Assembly (NCBI GenBank): GCA_002480525.1
Contig: DLCH01000068.1
Location: 83,642-147,641, forward strand
DNA: 64,000 nucleotides
Reading direction: 5' to 3'
From: Gammaproteobacteria bacterium UBA7803
Lineage (GTDB): Bacteria > Pseudomonadota > Gammaproteobacteria > Pseudomonadales > Azotimanducaceae
The notes beneath the pieces were generated by a model. That model was not told the DNA's origin and searched no databases. It saw only the letters and a program-made list of their open reading frames with translations. The position numbers were made by a program, and so were the translations under genes. Of this stretch, positions 32,636 to 42,380 are shown in pieces. Numbering within the stretch: the stretch's first letter is position 1; each line of letters starts with the position of its first letter.

Positions 32636-33804
32636 GGGGCTTCGGCGTCGTCCTGGCCAAGGAGTGCCGCGACAACCTGCGGGACCGCCGCACGATCCTG
32701 GCCTCTTTCTCCCTCGCGCTGCTGGGCCCCGCCCTGTTCACCGCGCTGATGTCGTTCGTGCTGACGTCCACACTGGGCGAGTCCCGGGCCGGCTTCCGGC
32801 TGGCCGTGGTCGGCGCCGAGCACGCGCCGCGCCTGGTCGATCACCTGCGGCGCTACAACGTCGAGGTCGCGCCGGTGTCCCTGGACGATCCGCGCCAGGC
32901 CGTGCGCGACGGCGTCGAGGATCTGGTGCTGGTGATCGACGCCGACTACCCGCGTCAGCTCGAGACCGGCGGCGTCGCCTCGGTGACGCTGATCCACGAC
33001 AGCGCCCAGATGGGCTCGGCGCGCCGCGACTTCGCCCGCGCGCGCCAGATGATCGGCCAGTACGGTCAGAAGATCGGGGTGCTGCGGCTGCAGCTTCGCG
33101 GCGTCGACCCCGCCATCCTGACGCCGATCCGGATCGGCGAGGTGGACACGGCCTCCCCCGCCGCCCGGGCGGTGACGATCCTCGGCATGCTGCCCTACCT
33201 GCTGGTGCTGGTGGTGTTCATGGGCGGGTTCTACCTGGCCATCGACGCGACCGCCGGCGAGCGCGAGCACGGCTCGCTGGAGCCGCTGCTGTCCCAGCCG
33301 GTGTCGCGCAGCGCCCTGGTGCTCGGCAAGATCGGCGCCGCCAGCGTGTTCAGCATGGTCTCCACGGTGCTGTTCCTGGTGAGCCTGTCCGTGTCGGTGC
33401 CGTTCGTGCCCCTGCACCGGGTGGGCATGTCGCTGTCCATCGACCCGCTGACCTGCCTGGCGATGTTCGGGGTGTCGCTGCCGCTGGTGGCCCTGGGCGC
33501 CGCGCTGCTGACCGCGGTGGCCTCCTTCGCCAAGAGCTACAAGGAGGCCCAGACCTACCTCACCGTGGTGATCCTGGTGCCGACGCTGCCGCTGATCGTG
33601 ACCCAGATGCTCGACCAGGCGCCGAGCACGGCGCTGATGCTGGTGCCGAGCCTGTCCCAGGCCACCCTGGTGACCAGCCTGATCAAGGGCGAAGCCGTTT
33701 CCTGGCTGCACGTCGCCGTGTCCGCGGGCGCGACCGGCCTGCTCGCGGCCCTGGTGGCGTGGGTGGCCATCGCCCTGTACCGGCGGGAACGCATCCTGAT
33801 CTGA
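32632..33804 (+). CDS. ABC transporter permease, NatB/ABC-2 type
   Basis: The 390-residue membrane protein opens RGFGVVLAKECRDNLRDRRTI, has one membrane segment near 25-45, a large periplasmic domain (about 50-180) and five or so segments in the C-terminal half, including GGFYLAIDATAGEREHGSLEPLLSQPVS, typical of NatB. With the preceding ATPase it forms an exporter, in known cases for Na+ or small toxic compounds. The upstream secreted hydrolase is coupled to it, so a joint function is possible. Confidence 0.9.
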   Translation: MRGFGVVLAKECRDNLRDRRTILASFSLALLGPALFTALMSFVLTSTLGESRAGFRLAVVGAEHAPRLVDHLRRYNVEVAPVSLDDPRQAVRDGVEDLVLVIDADYPRQLETGGVASVTLIHDSAQMGSARRDFARARQMIGQYGQKIGVLRLQLRGVDPAILTPIRIGEVDTASPAARAVTILGMLPYLLVLVVFMGGFYLAIDATAGEREHGSLEPLLSQPVSRSALVLGKIGAASVFSMVSTVLFLVSLSVSVPFVPLHRVGMSLSIDPLTCLAMFGVSLPLVALGAALLTAVASFAKSYKEAQTYLTVVILVPTLPLIVTQMLDQAPSTALMLVPSLSQATLVTSLIKGEAVSWLHVAVSAGATGLLAALVAWVAIALYRRERILI

Positions 33805-33834
33805 AGGGACGTAGCCGAACCGGCGACGTCGTGG

Positions 33835-33863
33835 TTGTCGGCGTGCCAAAGCGCTCTTACAAT
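33835..33863 (+). promoter_or_regulatory. Candidate sigma70 promoter for tRNA-Pro
   Basis: TTGTCG (33835-33840), a 17-base spacer and TACAAT (33858-33863, five of six) lie 29 bases upstream of the tRNA. A GC-rich discriminator (ACGCGCCCC) follows the -10, as in stringently controlled stable-RNA promoters. Activity is inferred from sequence. Confidence 0.75.
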
Positions 33864-33892
33864 ACGCGCCCCTCGGCACCGCCGGGGAGCGT

Positions 33893-33969
33893 CGGAGTGT
33901 AGCTCAGCTTGGTAGAGCACCACGTTCGGGACGTGGGGGCCGGAGGTTCAAATCCTCTCACTCCGACCA
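33893..33969 (+). tRNA. tRNA-Pro, anticodon CGG
   Basis: The 77-base cloverleaf has acceptor stem CGGAGTG pairing with CACTCCG, D-loop AGCTCAGCTTGGTAGAGCA, anticodon stem CCACG/CGTGG with loop TTCGGGA (anticodon CGG at 33927-33929), T-loop GGTTCAAATCC, discriminator A and an encoded CCA end. It decodes CCG, the favoured Pro codon in this GC-rich genome. Confidence 0.97.
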
Positions 33970-34189
33970 ACCTTTCAGATCGACCCGTTACCTCGCGATC
34001 GCGCCCGTCCAGGGCAGGAACCAGCCACACACCTGGCACGCCGGAAACGGATCCCGCAGGCGCTCACCCTGTCCGTCGGGCGCCTGACCGACGACGAGCT
34101 CGCGACGCCCGCCTTCTCTCGACTGCGAACCCTCTCTTCACGCAAGCGCTACGCGTCCTTCACCTCGAAACCACACCTCTTGGAGGATC

Positions 34190-35050
34190 GTGCGCCACCA
34201 CACGAACCTGGGCGCGAATTGGATGAGAAAGCTTGCCGGTCTGCTGTCGGCCGTGGTCGTACATGCATTGATGTCTCAAACCGCAGTGGCACAGGACCCG
34301 GAAACGGCGCTGGTGCCCCTGCCCTCTGTCGACGACTTCACCCGAGGCAGTAATGGCTGGGCCTTCGGCCTGGGTCTGGGGGTCGAATACGAGTCCGCCT
34401 ACGAAGGCTCGGACGAGTTCGAAGTCGAAGTCACGCCGGCTGGCGCAGTGCAATGGCGCCGCGGTGACGACCTCGTCTACTGGGCCGGCGAGGCGCTGGG
34501 CTGGCGGGGCCGGCGCGCCGACGTCTGGCTGCTCGAGGCCGCCGTCGCCTTCGAAGAGGGCCGCGAGGAGAGCGACTCCGACGATGGCCGGCTGGATGGG
34601 CTCGGCGATTCCGACGAGGACCTGGAAGTCGTGCTGCAGACGCGCCGGGCACTGGATGCCGACTGGCGCTACTGGCTGGACGTCCGGCTGGTCACCGGCG
34701 GCGACGGAAGCCTCGGTCTGTTCGGCGTGGGGCGCCGCTTCGGCGCGCGGAACGACGGAACCGGCCACGAGATCGCCATCGCTGCGGTCTTTCACGACGG
34801 CGACTATGCGAACAGGGATTTCGGTATCGACGCAGAGCAGTCGGCGGCATCCGGGCTGGCCGAGACCGACCTGAGCGGCGGCTTCCGCTCGATCGGGATC
34901 AACTACAACTATCGTCACTACCTCAACGAGAACTGGCAGATCTTCGGCGAGGCGGTCTACGAGCGCTATGGCAGCGACGTCCAGGACAGCCCGATCGCAC
35001 GTAACGACTATGAAGCCGAAGTCGGCATCGGATTCATCTACGTGTTCTAG
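34190..35050 (+). CDS. MipA/OmpV-family outer-membrane protein
   Basis: The 286-residue beta-barrel protein has a signal peptide (MRKLAGLLSAVVVHALMSQTAVAQ) and alternating beta-strands ending in IGFIYVF with a terminal Phe, the outer-membrane insertion signal. GLGLGVEYESAYEGSDEFEVEVTP and the C-terminal strands fit MipA/OmpV. A GTG at 34190 follows GGAGG closely; the ATG at 34223 gives the cleaner signal peptide, so the start is uncertain. An Asp/Glu-rich loop (about residues 120-145) could bind cations. Function not established. Confidence 0.8.
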   Translation: MRHHTNLGANWMRKLAGLLSAVVVHALMSQTAVAQDPETALVPLPSVDDFTRGSNGWAFGLGLGVEYESAYEGSDEFEVEVTPAGAVQWRRGDDLVYWAGEALGWRGRRADVWLLEAAVAFEEGREESDSDDGRLDGLGDSDEDLEVVLQTRRALDADWRYWLDVRLVTGGDGSLGLFGVGRRFGARNDGTGHEIAIAAVFHDGDYANRDFGIDAEQSAASGLAETDLSGGFRSIGINYNYRHYLNENWQIFGEAVYERYGSDVQDSPIARNDYEAEVGIGFIYVF

Positions 35051-35195
35051 TGCAGTGCGCCGCCCGACTCCCGGGCCCGGGGCTGCAGCGCACGCTCCGG
35101 GCCCGGGAAACTGTGACGTCCATGGCGGAAGCGGCGTGTCGAAGCGGGGATACTCGTCACACCAGCAGTATCGGTAACGTCACAGGAGTTGCTCC

Positions 35196-35414
35196 ATGGC
35201 CGAAGGCCCGAGCATCAGCATGCGGGAATACGTCGACGGCTGGCGCGGGATCGTGCTCGGCCGGGTGTTCACCCACGAGAGTGCCCTCCACTTCGTCCTC
35301 GAGGTGGACGACGCCACCGGCCTGTGCCGCGTCAGCCGGCGCCATGCCGGCCGCACCGAGATCATCCACATGCCCCTCGGCGAGGTGGTGATGCGGGTCA
35401 AGGGCGACCTCTGA
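35196..35414 (+). CDS. Small conserved hypothetical protein
   Basis: The 72-residue protein has no signal peptide or membrane segment. It looks like a small beta-rich domain (GRVFTHESALHFVLEVDDATGLCRVSRRHAG...HMPLGEVVMRVKGDL). A good ribosome binding site (CAGGAG, seven bases before the ATG) supports it as a real gene. It stands alone between the MipA-like gene and the DUF4382 lipoprotein. I do not recognise a functional family. Confidence 0.75.
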   Translation: MAEGPSISMREYVDGWRGIVLGRVFTHESALHFVLEVDDATGLCRVSRRHAGRTEIIHMPLGEVVMRVKGDL

Positions 35415-35591
35415 CCGCCCGCCGCCGCTGACCGCGCGCCCCGGCGGGGCCGCCTTCCAGCCCGAATCCGCCTGTTTCTGCCGCACCCGTGACCCGGCGC
35501 ACGGGTCGCCCTTGCGTCGCGGATCGCCAGCCGTCATGCTCTCCCTGGACTGGGTGGGATTATTTTCCCATTTCCGAGAGAGGTACCCCCA

Positions 35592-36662
35592 ATGAAGCAG
35601 TTCACCGTTCAATCCATCTTCTATCTGGCCGCGGCCACCGCGCTGGCCGCCTGTGGCGGCGGCGGCAGCAGCGGCAGCGGCAACCCGGCGGCGCCTGCCC
35701 CCGCGCCGGCGCCGGAAACGGGCACCCTGAGCGGCGCGATCACCGATGCCGCCGTCGACGAGGTCATCGAGGTGAACCTCCGGGTCACGGCCCTCGAGCT
35801 GCGCCAGGGCGACGACGCCGGACAGGACCCGGTGGTGATCGACCTCACCGACCCGGACACCGGCGAGCCCATGACCTTCAACCTGCTGGACTACCAGAAC
35901 GGCGAGACCCTCGAACTGTTCGACGGCGAGGAGATCCCCGCCGGCACCTACGAGCAGGTGCGGCTGGTGCTGGAGGCGCCGGCCCAGACCCCCAACGCCT
36001 GCGACGGCCAGGATCCGCTGCTCGGCTCCTACGTGGTCGAGGACGACATGGGCACCCTCGCTGGCATCTTCGTGCCGAGCGGCGCCAACAACGGCATCCG
36101 CCTGAGCGCCCCGTTCGAGGTGCCCGCCGGCGGCTCGACCGCCATCGTGGTCGATTTCGATCTGCGCCAGTCGCTGCACCGGCCGCCGCCCTTCGACTGC
36201 TACTTCCTGCGCCCGTCCTACCGCATCGTCGAGACCGAGGACAGCGGCGCGATCGCCGGCACCGTCGACGTCGCGCTGATGGACGGTTCCAACGCCATGT
36301 GCAGCGACGACGACCCGGCGACGGGCAACGCCGTGTATCTCTACGAAGGCGCCGGACAGACGCCGGGGGATCTGAACGGCGACGACGCGGACGCGTCCGC
36401 CGAGCCCTTCGCCACCGCAGCGGTGACGTTCGACCCGCTGGCGGGCAACGCCGGGGAAGGCGCCTACCGGATCGGCTTCCTGCCGCCGGGCGAGTACACC
36501 GCCGCGTTCACCTGTGCGGCCGATCTCGAGCGGAATCCGGACCCGGAAGGCGAGACCGAGGACGAGCGGCTGGCCATCGACGACCTGATGTTCCAGCAGC
36601 CCCAGGACGTCCCGGTGGACACTGGGGTGACCTCGACCGCGGACTTCACCCCGGAGGCCTGA
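35592..36662 (+). CDS. DUF4382-domain lipoprotein
   Basis: The 356-residue exported protein has a lipobox ending in LAAC with Cys21, then a Gly/Ser and Pro/Ala linker. A DUF4382 beta-sandwich follows (GTLSGAITDAAVDEVIEVNLRVTALEL; DLLNYQNGETLELFD-like region; IPAGTYEQVRLVLEA). The C-terminal half resembles a carboxypeptidase-regulatory-like fold (EGAYRIGFLPPGEYTAAFTC). Very acidic. It probably sits on the cell surface or in the periplasm. Followed by the inverted repeat at 36670-36744. Confidence 0.85.
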   Translation: MKQFTVQSIFYLAAATALAACGGGGSSGSGNPAAPAPAPAPETGTLSGAITDAAVDEVIEVNLRVTALELRQGDDAGQDPVVIDLTDPDTGEPMTFNLLDYQNGETLELFDGEEIPAGTYEQVRLVLEAPAQTPNACDGQDPLLGSYVVEDDMGTLAGIFVPSGANNGIRLSAPFEVPAGGSTAIVVDFDLRQSLHRPPPFDCYFLRPSYRIVETEDSGAIAGTVDVALMDGSNAMCSDDDPATGNAVYLYEGAGQTPGDLNGDDADASAEPFATAAVTFDPLAGNAGEGAYRIGFLPPGEYTAAFTCAADLERNPDPEGETEDERLAIDDLMFQQPQDVPVDTGVTSTADFTPEA

Positions 36663-36669
36663 GCCCACC

Positions 36670-36744
36670 CCGTAGGAGCGCCCTCCCGGGCGCGATCTGC
36701 TCCCGGACGCCCGGGACATCGCGCCCGGGAGGGCGCTCCTACGG
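36670..36744. repeat. Perfect 27-bp inverted repeat, GTAGGAGCG family
   Basis: Bases 36670-36696 and 36718-36744 are perfect inverted copies (arms begin CCGTAGGAGCGCCCTCCCGG) around a 21-base loop. It separates the convergent DUF4382 gene and the EctB-like gene, so it may serve as a bidirectional transcript end. The outer GTAGGAGCG is shared with the other family copies while the inner part differs. Confidence 0.92.
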
Positions 36745-36774
36745 CGAGGTATGGAGGACCGCTGGCGGGGTCGC

Positions 36775-38046
36775 CTAGCTGGTACCCATGGTCTTGTGGC
36801 GCTGCGCCAGCACCGCGCCCAGGGCCTGGTCGACGATGTCGAAGCCCTCGCGCAGCAGGTCCTCTTCGATGATCAACGGCGGCAGAAACTTCAGCACGTC
36901 GTCGTTCGCCCCGGCCGTCTCCAGGATCAGCCCGCGCTCGAACGCGGCCCGGGAGGCGTCGCCCGCCACGCCGGGCTGGGGCAGTTCCAGGCCCCACACC
37001 ATGCCCAGTCCCCGCACGCTGGGGCTCAGCTCGCCGTACTTGTCGGCGAGGCGGTCGAGCTCGCTCTTCATGATCTCGCCCTTGTGCACCACGGCCCGGG
37101 CCAGGTCCTCGTTGTCCCAGTAGGACAACGCCACCTCCGACGCCACGAACGCCAGATTGTTGCCGCGGAAGGTGCCGGTGTGCTCGCCGGGCTGCCATTG
37201 GTCGAGATCGGGCCGCATGAACAGCATGGCCAGCGGCAGGCCGCCGCCGATGGACTTCGACACGGTCACCATGTCCGGCGTGATGCCGGCGCGCTCGAAG
37301 CTGAAGAAGGTGCCGGTGCGGCCGTTGCCCACCTGGATGTCGTCGACGATCAGCAGAATGTCGAACTCCCGGCACAGCGCCTCGAGCTGCTGCAGCCACT
37401 CGACGCTGGCCACGTGGATGCCGCCCTCGCCCTGCACCGTCTCGACGATCACCGCGGCGGGCACGTCCACGCCGCTGCTGTTGTCCTCGAGGAACCGGCG
37501 CATGTAGTCGATGGTGTTGACGTCCGGGCCGAAGTAGCCGTCGTAGGGCATGAACGCCACGTTGTTGCGGGCGCCGTAGGACTCGTCGCGGTAGAAGTAG
37601 TTGCCGGTGACGGCGAGCGCGCCGAGGGTCAGCCCGTGATAGCCGTTGGTGAACGAGATGACGTTCGAGCGGCGCTTGACCATGCGCGCCAGCTTGAGCG
37701 CGGTTTCCACCGCATTGGTGCCGGTGGGGCCGGTGAACTGGATCTTGTAGGGCAGATTGCGCGGCCCGAGGATCGTGTCCTTGAGCTTCTGCAGGAACGC
37801 CTGCTTCGCCACCGTCGCTTTGTCGAGGCCGTGGACGATGCCGCCGCGTTCCAGGTAGTCGATCACCGCCCGGGTGATGTCCGGGTGGTTGTGACCGTAG
37901 TTCATGGTGCCCGCGCCCGCGAAGAAGTCGATGTAGCGCGTGCCCTGCTCGTCGTACAGCAGCGCGCCCCGCGCCACGTCGAAGATCGTCGGGAACGAGC
38001 GGACATAGCCGCGGACCTCGGATTCGAGCTCTTCGAAGATTCTCAT
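36775..38046 (-). CDS. ectB: Diaminobutyrate--2-oxoglutarate transaminase (EctB-like), orphan
   Basis: The 423-residue PLP aminotransferase of class III opens MRIFEELESEVRGYVRSFP, a signature of EctB, with IDFFAGAGTMNYGHNHP, FTGPTGTNAVETALKLAR, DDIQVGNGRTGTFFSFE and the PLP Lys264 in VSKSIGGG. EctB converts aspartate semialdehyde to 2,4-diaminobutyrate, the first ectoine step. Neither ectA nor ectC is beside it. The start at 38046 is well supported; an upstream open extension was rejected. It may feed ectoine synthesis encoded elsewhere, or a diaminobutyrate-containing product. Confidence 0.88.
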   Translation of the reverse strand: MRIFEELESEVRGYVRSFPTIFDVARGALLYDEQGTRYIDFFAGAGTMNYGHNHPDITRAVIDYLERGGIVHGLDKATVAKQAFLQKLKDTILGPRNLPYKIQFTGPTGTNAVETALKLARMVKRRSNVISFTNGYHGLTLGALAVTGNYFYRDESYGARNNVAFMPYDGYFGPDVNTIDYMRRFLEDNSSGVDVPAAVIVETVQGEGGIHVASVEWLQQLEALCREFDILLIVDDIQVGNGRTGTFFSFERAGITPDMVTVSKSIGGGLPLAMLFMRPDLDQWQPGEHTGTFRGNNLAFVASEVALSYWDNEDLARAVVHKGEIMKSELDRLADKYGELSPSVRGLGMVWGLELPQPGVAGDASRAAFERGLILETAGANDDVLKFLPPLIIEEDLLREGFDIVDQALGAVLAQRHKTMGTS

Positions 38047-38270
38047 GTTTCGCTCCTGGCCGGGGTTCACGGCCGGAAGCGACACCGGCGGCAGGCGCGC
38101 GAAGGCGGCGCCGCGGGTGCGCTCTTCCGAGCGCGAACACGGTGACTGTGGGGACAGCCTACACCAAACCCGTGATGCCCACGTGATGCCGGACGCCGGG
38201 AGCTTCCGGCGGACGGCCGCGCGGCACCGGCCACGTGTTAGCATCGCCGCAAAAAACGGAGGATGGACGG

Positions 38271-39041
38271 ATGCAGAACTTCCGCCTGGACGGCAAGCAC
38301 GTCGTCGTCACCGGGGCCTCGTCGGGCTTCGGCAGTCATTTCGCCGGCGTGCTCGCCGCGGCCGGCGCCCGGGTGGTGCTCGGGGCGCGGCGCACCGAGA
38401 AGGTCGAGGCCCGGGTCGCCGAGCTGCGCGAGGGCGGCGCCGAAGCCCTCGGCGTCACCCTGGACGTGCGCGACGCGGACAGCATCCGCGAGTGCCTGGC
38501 CACGGCCGAGGAAGCCTTCGGCCCCATCGACGTGGTGATCAACAACGCCGGCGTCGAGGCGGGTGCCAAGACCTACGCGATGATCGACGAGGACGACTGG
38601 GACTTCGTCATGGACACCAACCTCAAGGGCGCCTGGATGATGTCCAAGGCCTACACCGAACGCGTGGTGGCCAACGGCCAGGCCGGCGGCAACATCGTCA
38701 TGGTCTCCTCCATCACCGACCGCCGCACCATCAAGGGCCAGTTTCCCTACGCCGTCTCCAAGGGCGCCATGACCCGCATGACCGAGGTCATGGCGCTGGA
38801 AGCAGCCAAGTACCGGATCCGCGTGAACGCGCTGGCGCCGGGCTACATCCTCACCGACGTCAGCCGCCTGCTGCTCGAGAGCGACCAGGCGCCGTCGTTC
38901 ATGAAAGGCATTCCGCTGCGCCGTTTCGGCGAGTTCGAGGACCTGGACGGGCCCCTGCTGCTGCTGGCGTCCGATGCATCGAGCTACATGACCGGCTCGG
39001 TCGTGACCGTCGACGGCGGCCACGTCTGCGCCTCCCTGTGA
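38271..39041 (+). CDS. Short-chain dehydrogenase/reductase (SDR)
   Basis: The 256-residue NAD(P)-dependent oxidoreductase has the cofactor motif TGASSGFG, NNAG at 91-94 and the catalytic Ser147-Tyr160-Lys164. The C-terminus ASSYMTGSVVTVDGG is typical of classical SDRs. GGAGG lies eight bases before the ATG. It is first of an apparent plus-strand operon with an epoxide hydrolase and an acetoacetyl-CoA synthetase, suggesting catabolism of a hydroxylated or epoxidised substrate (inference). Confidence 0.92.
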   Translation: MQNFRLDGKHVVVTGASSGFGSHFAGVLAAAGARVVLGARRTEKVEARVAELREGGAEALGVTLDVRDADSIRECLATAEEAFGPIDVVINNAGVEAGAKTYAMIDEDDWDFVMDTNLKGAWMMSKAYTERVVANGQAGGNIVMVSSITDRRTIKGQFPYAVSKGAMTRMTEVMALEAAKYRIRVNALAPGYILTDVSRLLLESDQAPSFMKGIPLRRFGEFEDLDGPLLLLASDASSYMTGSVVTVDGGHVCASL

Positions 39042-39063
39042 CGATCAGCGCTGGAGAGCGACC

Positions 39064-40196
39064 GTGAGCGACATCAGACCCTTCCGGATCGACATTCCCG
39101 AGCAGCAGCTCGAGGACCTGCGGGCGCGGCTGGCCCTGACCCGCCTGCCGGAAAAGGAGACCCCCGACGACTGGTCCCAGGGCGTGCCCCTCGCCTACAT
39201 GCGGGAGATCCTCGACTACTGGCGCAACGACTACGACTGGCGCCGCGCCGAGGCGAAGCTCAACGAATTCGACGGTTTCCTCACCGAGATCGACGGCCTC
39301 GACATCCACTTCCTCCACGTCCGTTCGCCGGAGCCGAACGCCCTGCCGCTGATCATGACCCATGGCTGGCCGGGCTCGGTGTGCGAGTTCCTCGAGGTCA
39401 TCGGCCCCCTCGCCGACCCGGCGAGCCACGGCGGCGACCCGGCCGACGCCTTCCACGTGGTCTGCCCGACGCTGCCGGGCTACGGCTTCTCGGGCAAGCC
39501 CGCGGCACCCGGCTGGGGCGTGGAGAAGATCGCCGACGCCTGGGCCGAGCTGATGAAGCGCCTCGGCTACGACAGCTACGTGGCCCAGGGCGGCGACTGG
39601 GGCTCCGCGGTGACCACCGCCATCGGCATCCGCGACCCCGATCACTGCCGGGCGATCCACGTCAACATGGTGTCGGCCCGGCCCGATCCCATCGACGACG
39701 ACCTGAGCGAGCTGGAGAAGCGCGGACTGGCGGGCATGAAGCACTACCAGGACTGGGACTCCGGCTACTCCAAACAGCAGAGCACCCGCCCCCAGACCCT
39801 CGGCTACGGCCTGGTGGACTCGCCGATCGGCCAGGCGGCGTGGATCATGGAGAAGTTCTGGGCCTGGACCGACTGCGACGGCCACCCGGAGAACGCCCTG
39901 TCCCGTGACAAGATGCTCGACGACGTCATGATGTACTGGCTCACCGCCAGCGGCGCCTCGTCGGCACGGCTGTACTGGGAGAGCTTCGGCTCGTTCAGCG
40001 CCGGCGACGTGCAGACGCCCACCGGCTGCAGCATCTTCCCGAAAGAGATCTTCGTCTGCTCCCGGCGCTGGGCGGAGAACCGCTACCGGAACATCATCTA
40101 CTGGAACGAGCTCGACCGCGGCGGCCACTTCGCCGCCTTCGAGCAGCCGGCGCTGTTCGTCGACGAGCTCAGGAACTGCTTCCGCCTGGTGCGGTG

Positions 40197-40197
<1 letters not shown>
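39064..40197 (+). CDS. Epoxide hydrolase family protein (EHN domain)
   Basis: The 377-residue alpha/beta hydrolase has an N-terminal EHN domain (RPFRIDIPEQQLEDLRARLA) resembling microsomal epoxide hydrolases, the oxyanion motif HGWPGS (100-105), nucleophile Asp178 in QGGDWGS and His355 in RGGHFAAFEQP. It would open epoxides to diols. GTG start with GGAG seven bases upstream. Its stop overlaps the next start (TGATG). Confidence 0.93.
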
Positions 40198-42143
<1,946 letters not shown>

Positions 42144-42146
<3 letters not shown>

Positions 42147-42239
42147 CGCCTGCGCACCTGCCTGGCCTGACGCCTGCGCACCTGCGTGTCGTGACGTCCG
42201 CGCACCTGCGTGTCGTGACGTTCGCGCACCTGCGTGTAG
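42144..42239. repeat. Four tandem copies of a 24-bp repeat
   Basis: Units start at 42144, 42168, 42192 and 42216, each TGACG followed by CGCACCTGC within 24 bases. The first TGA is the stop codon of the acetoacetyl-CoA synthetase gene. The last unit ends in GTAG, which is the beginning of the inverted repeat at 42236-42327. The copies differ at a few positions, the first most. Confidence 0.9.
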
Positions 42240-42327
42240 GAGCGGCCTCCCGGCCGCGATCTCTCGATACGAAATCGCCAGGCCGCGGCCTCGCGGGGGC
42301 CGATCGCGGCCGGGAGGCCGCTCCTAC
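42236..42327. repeat. Perfect 26-bp inverted repeat, GTAGGAGCG family
   Basis: Bases 42236-42261 and 42302-42327 are perfect inverted copies (arms begin GTAGGAGCGGCCTCCCGG) with a 40-base loop that itself contains a GGCCGCGGCC palindrome. It is the full-length version of the element cut at the window's left end. It lies in the gap before the DUF3604 gene. Confidence 0.92.
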
Positions 42328-42380
42328 ATCTGGGATGGCAGTGCTATAAACACGGTTCGGGCATCGAGAGGGGGAGACTC

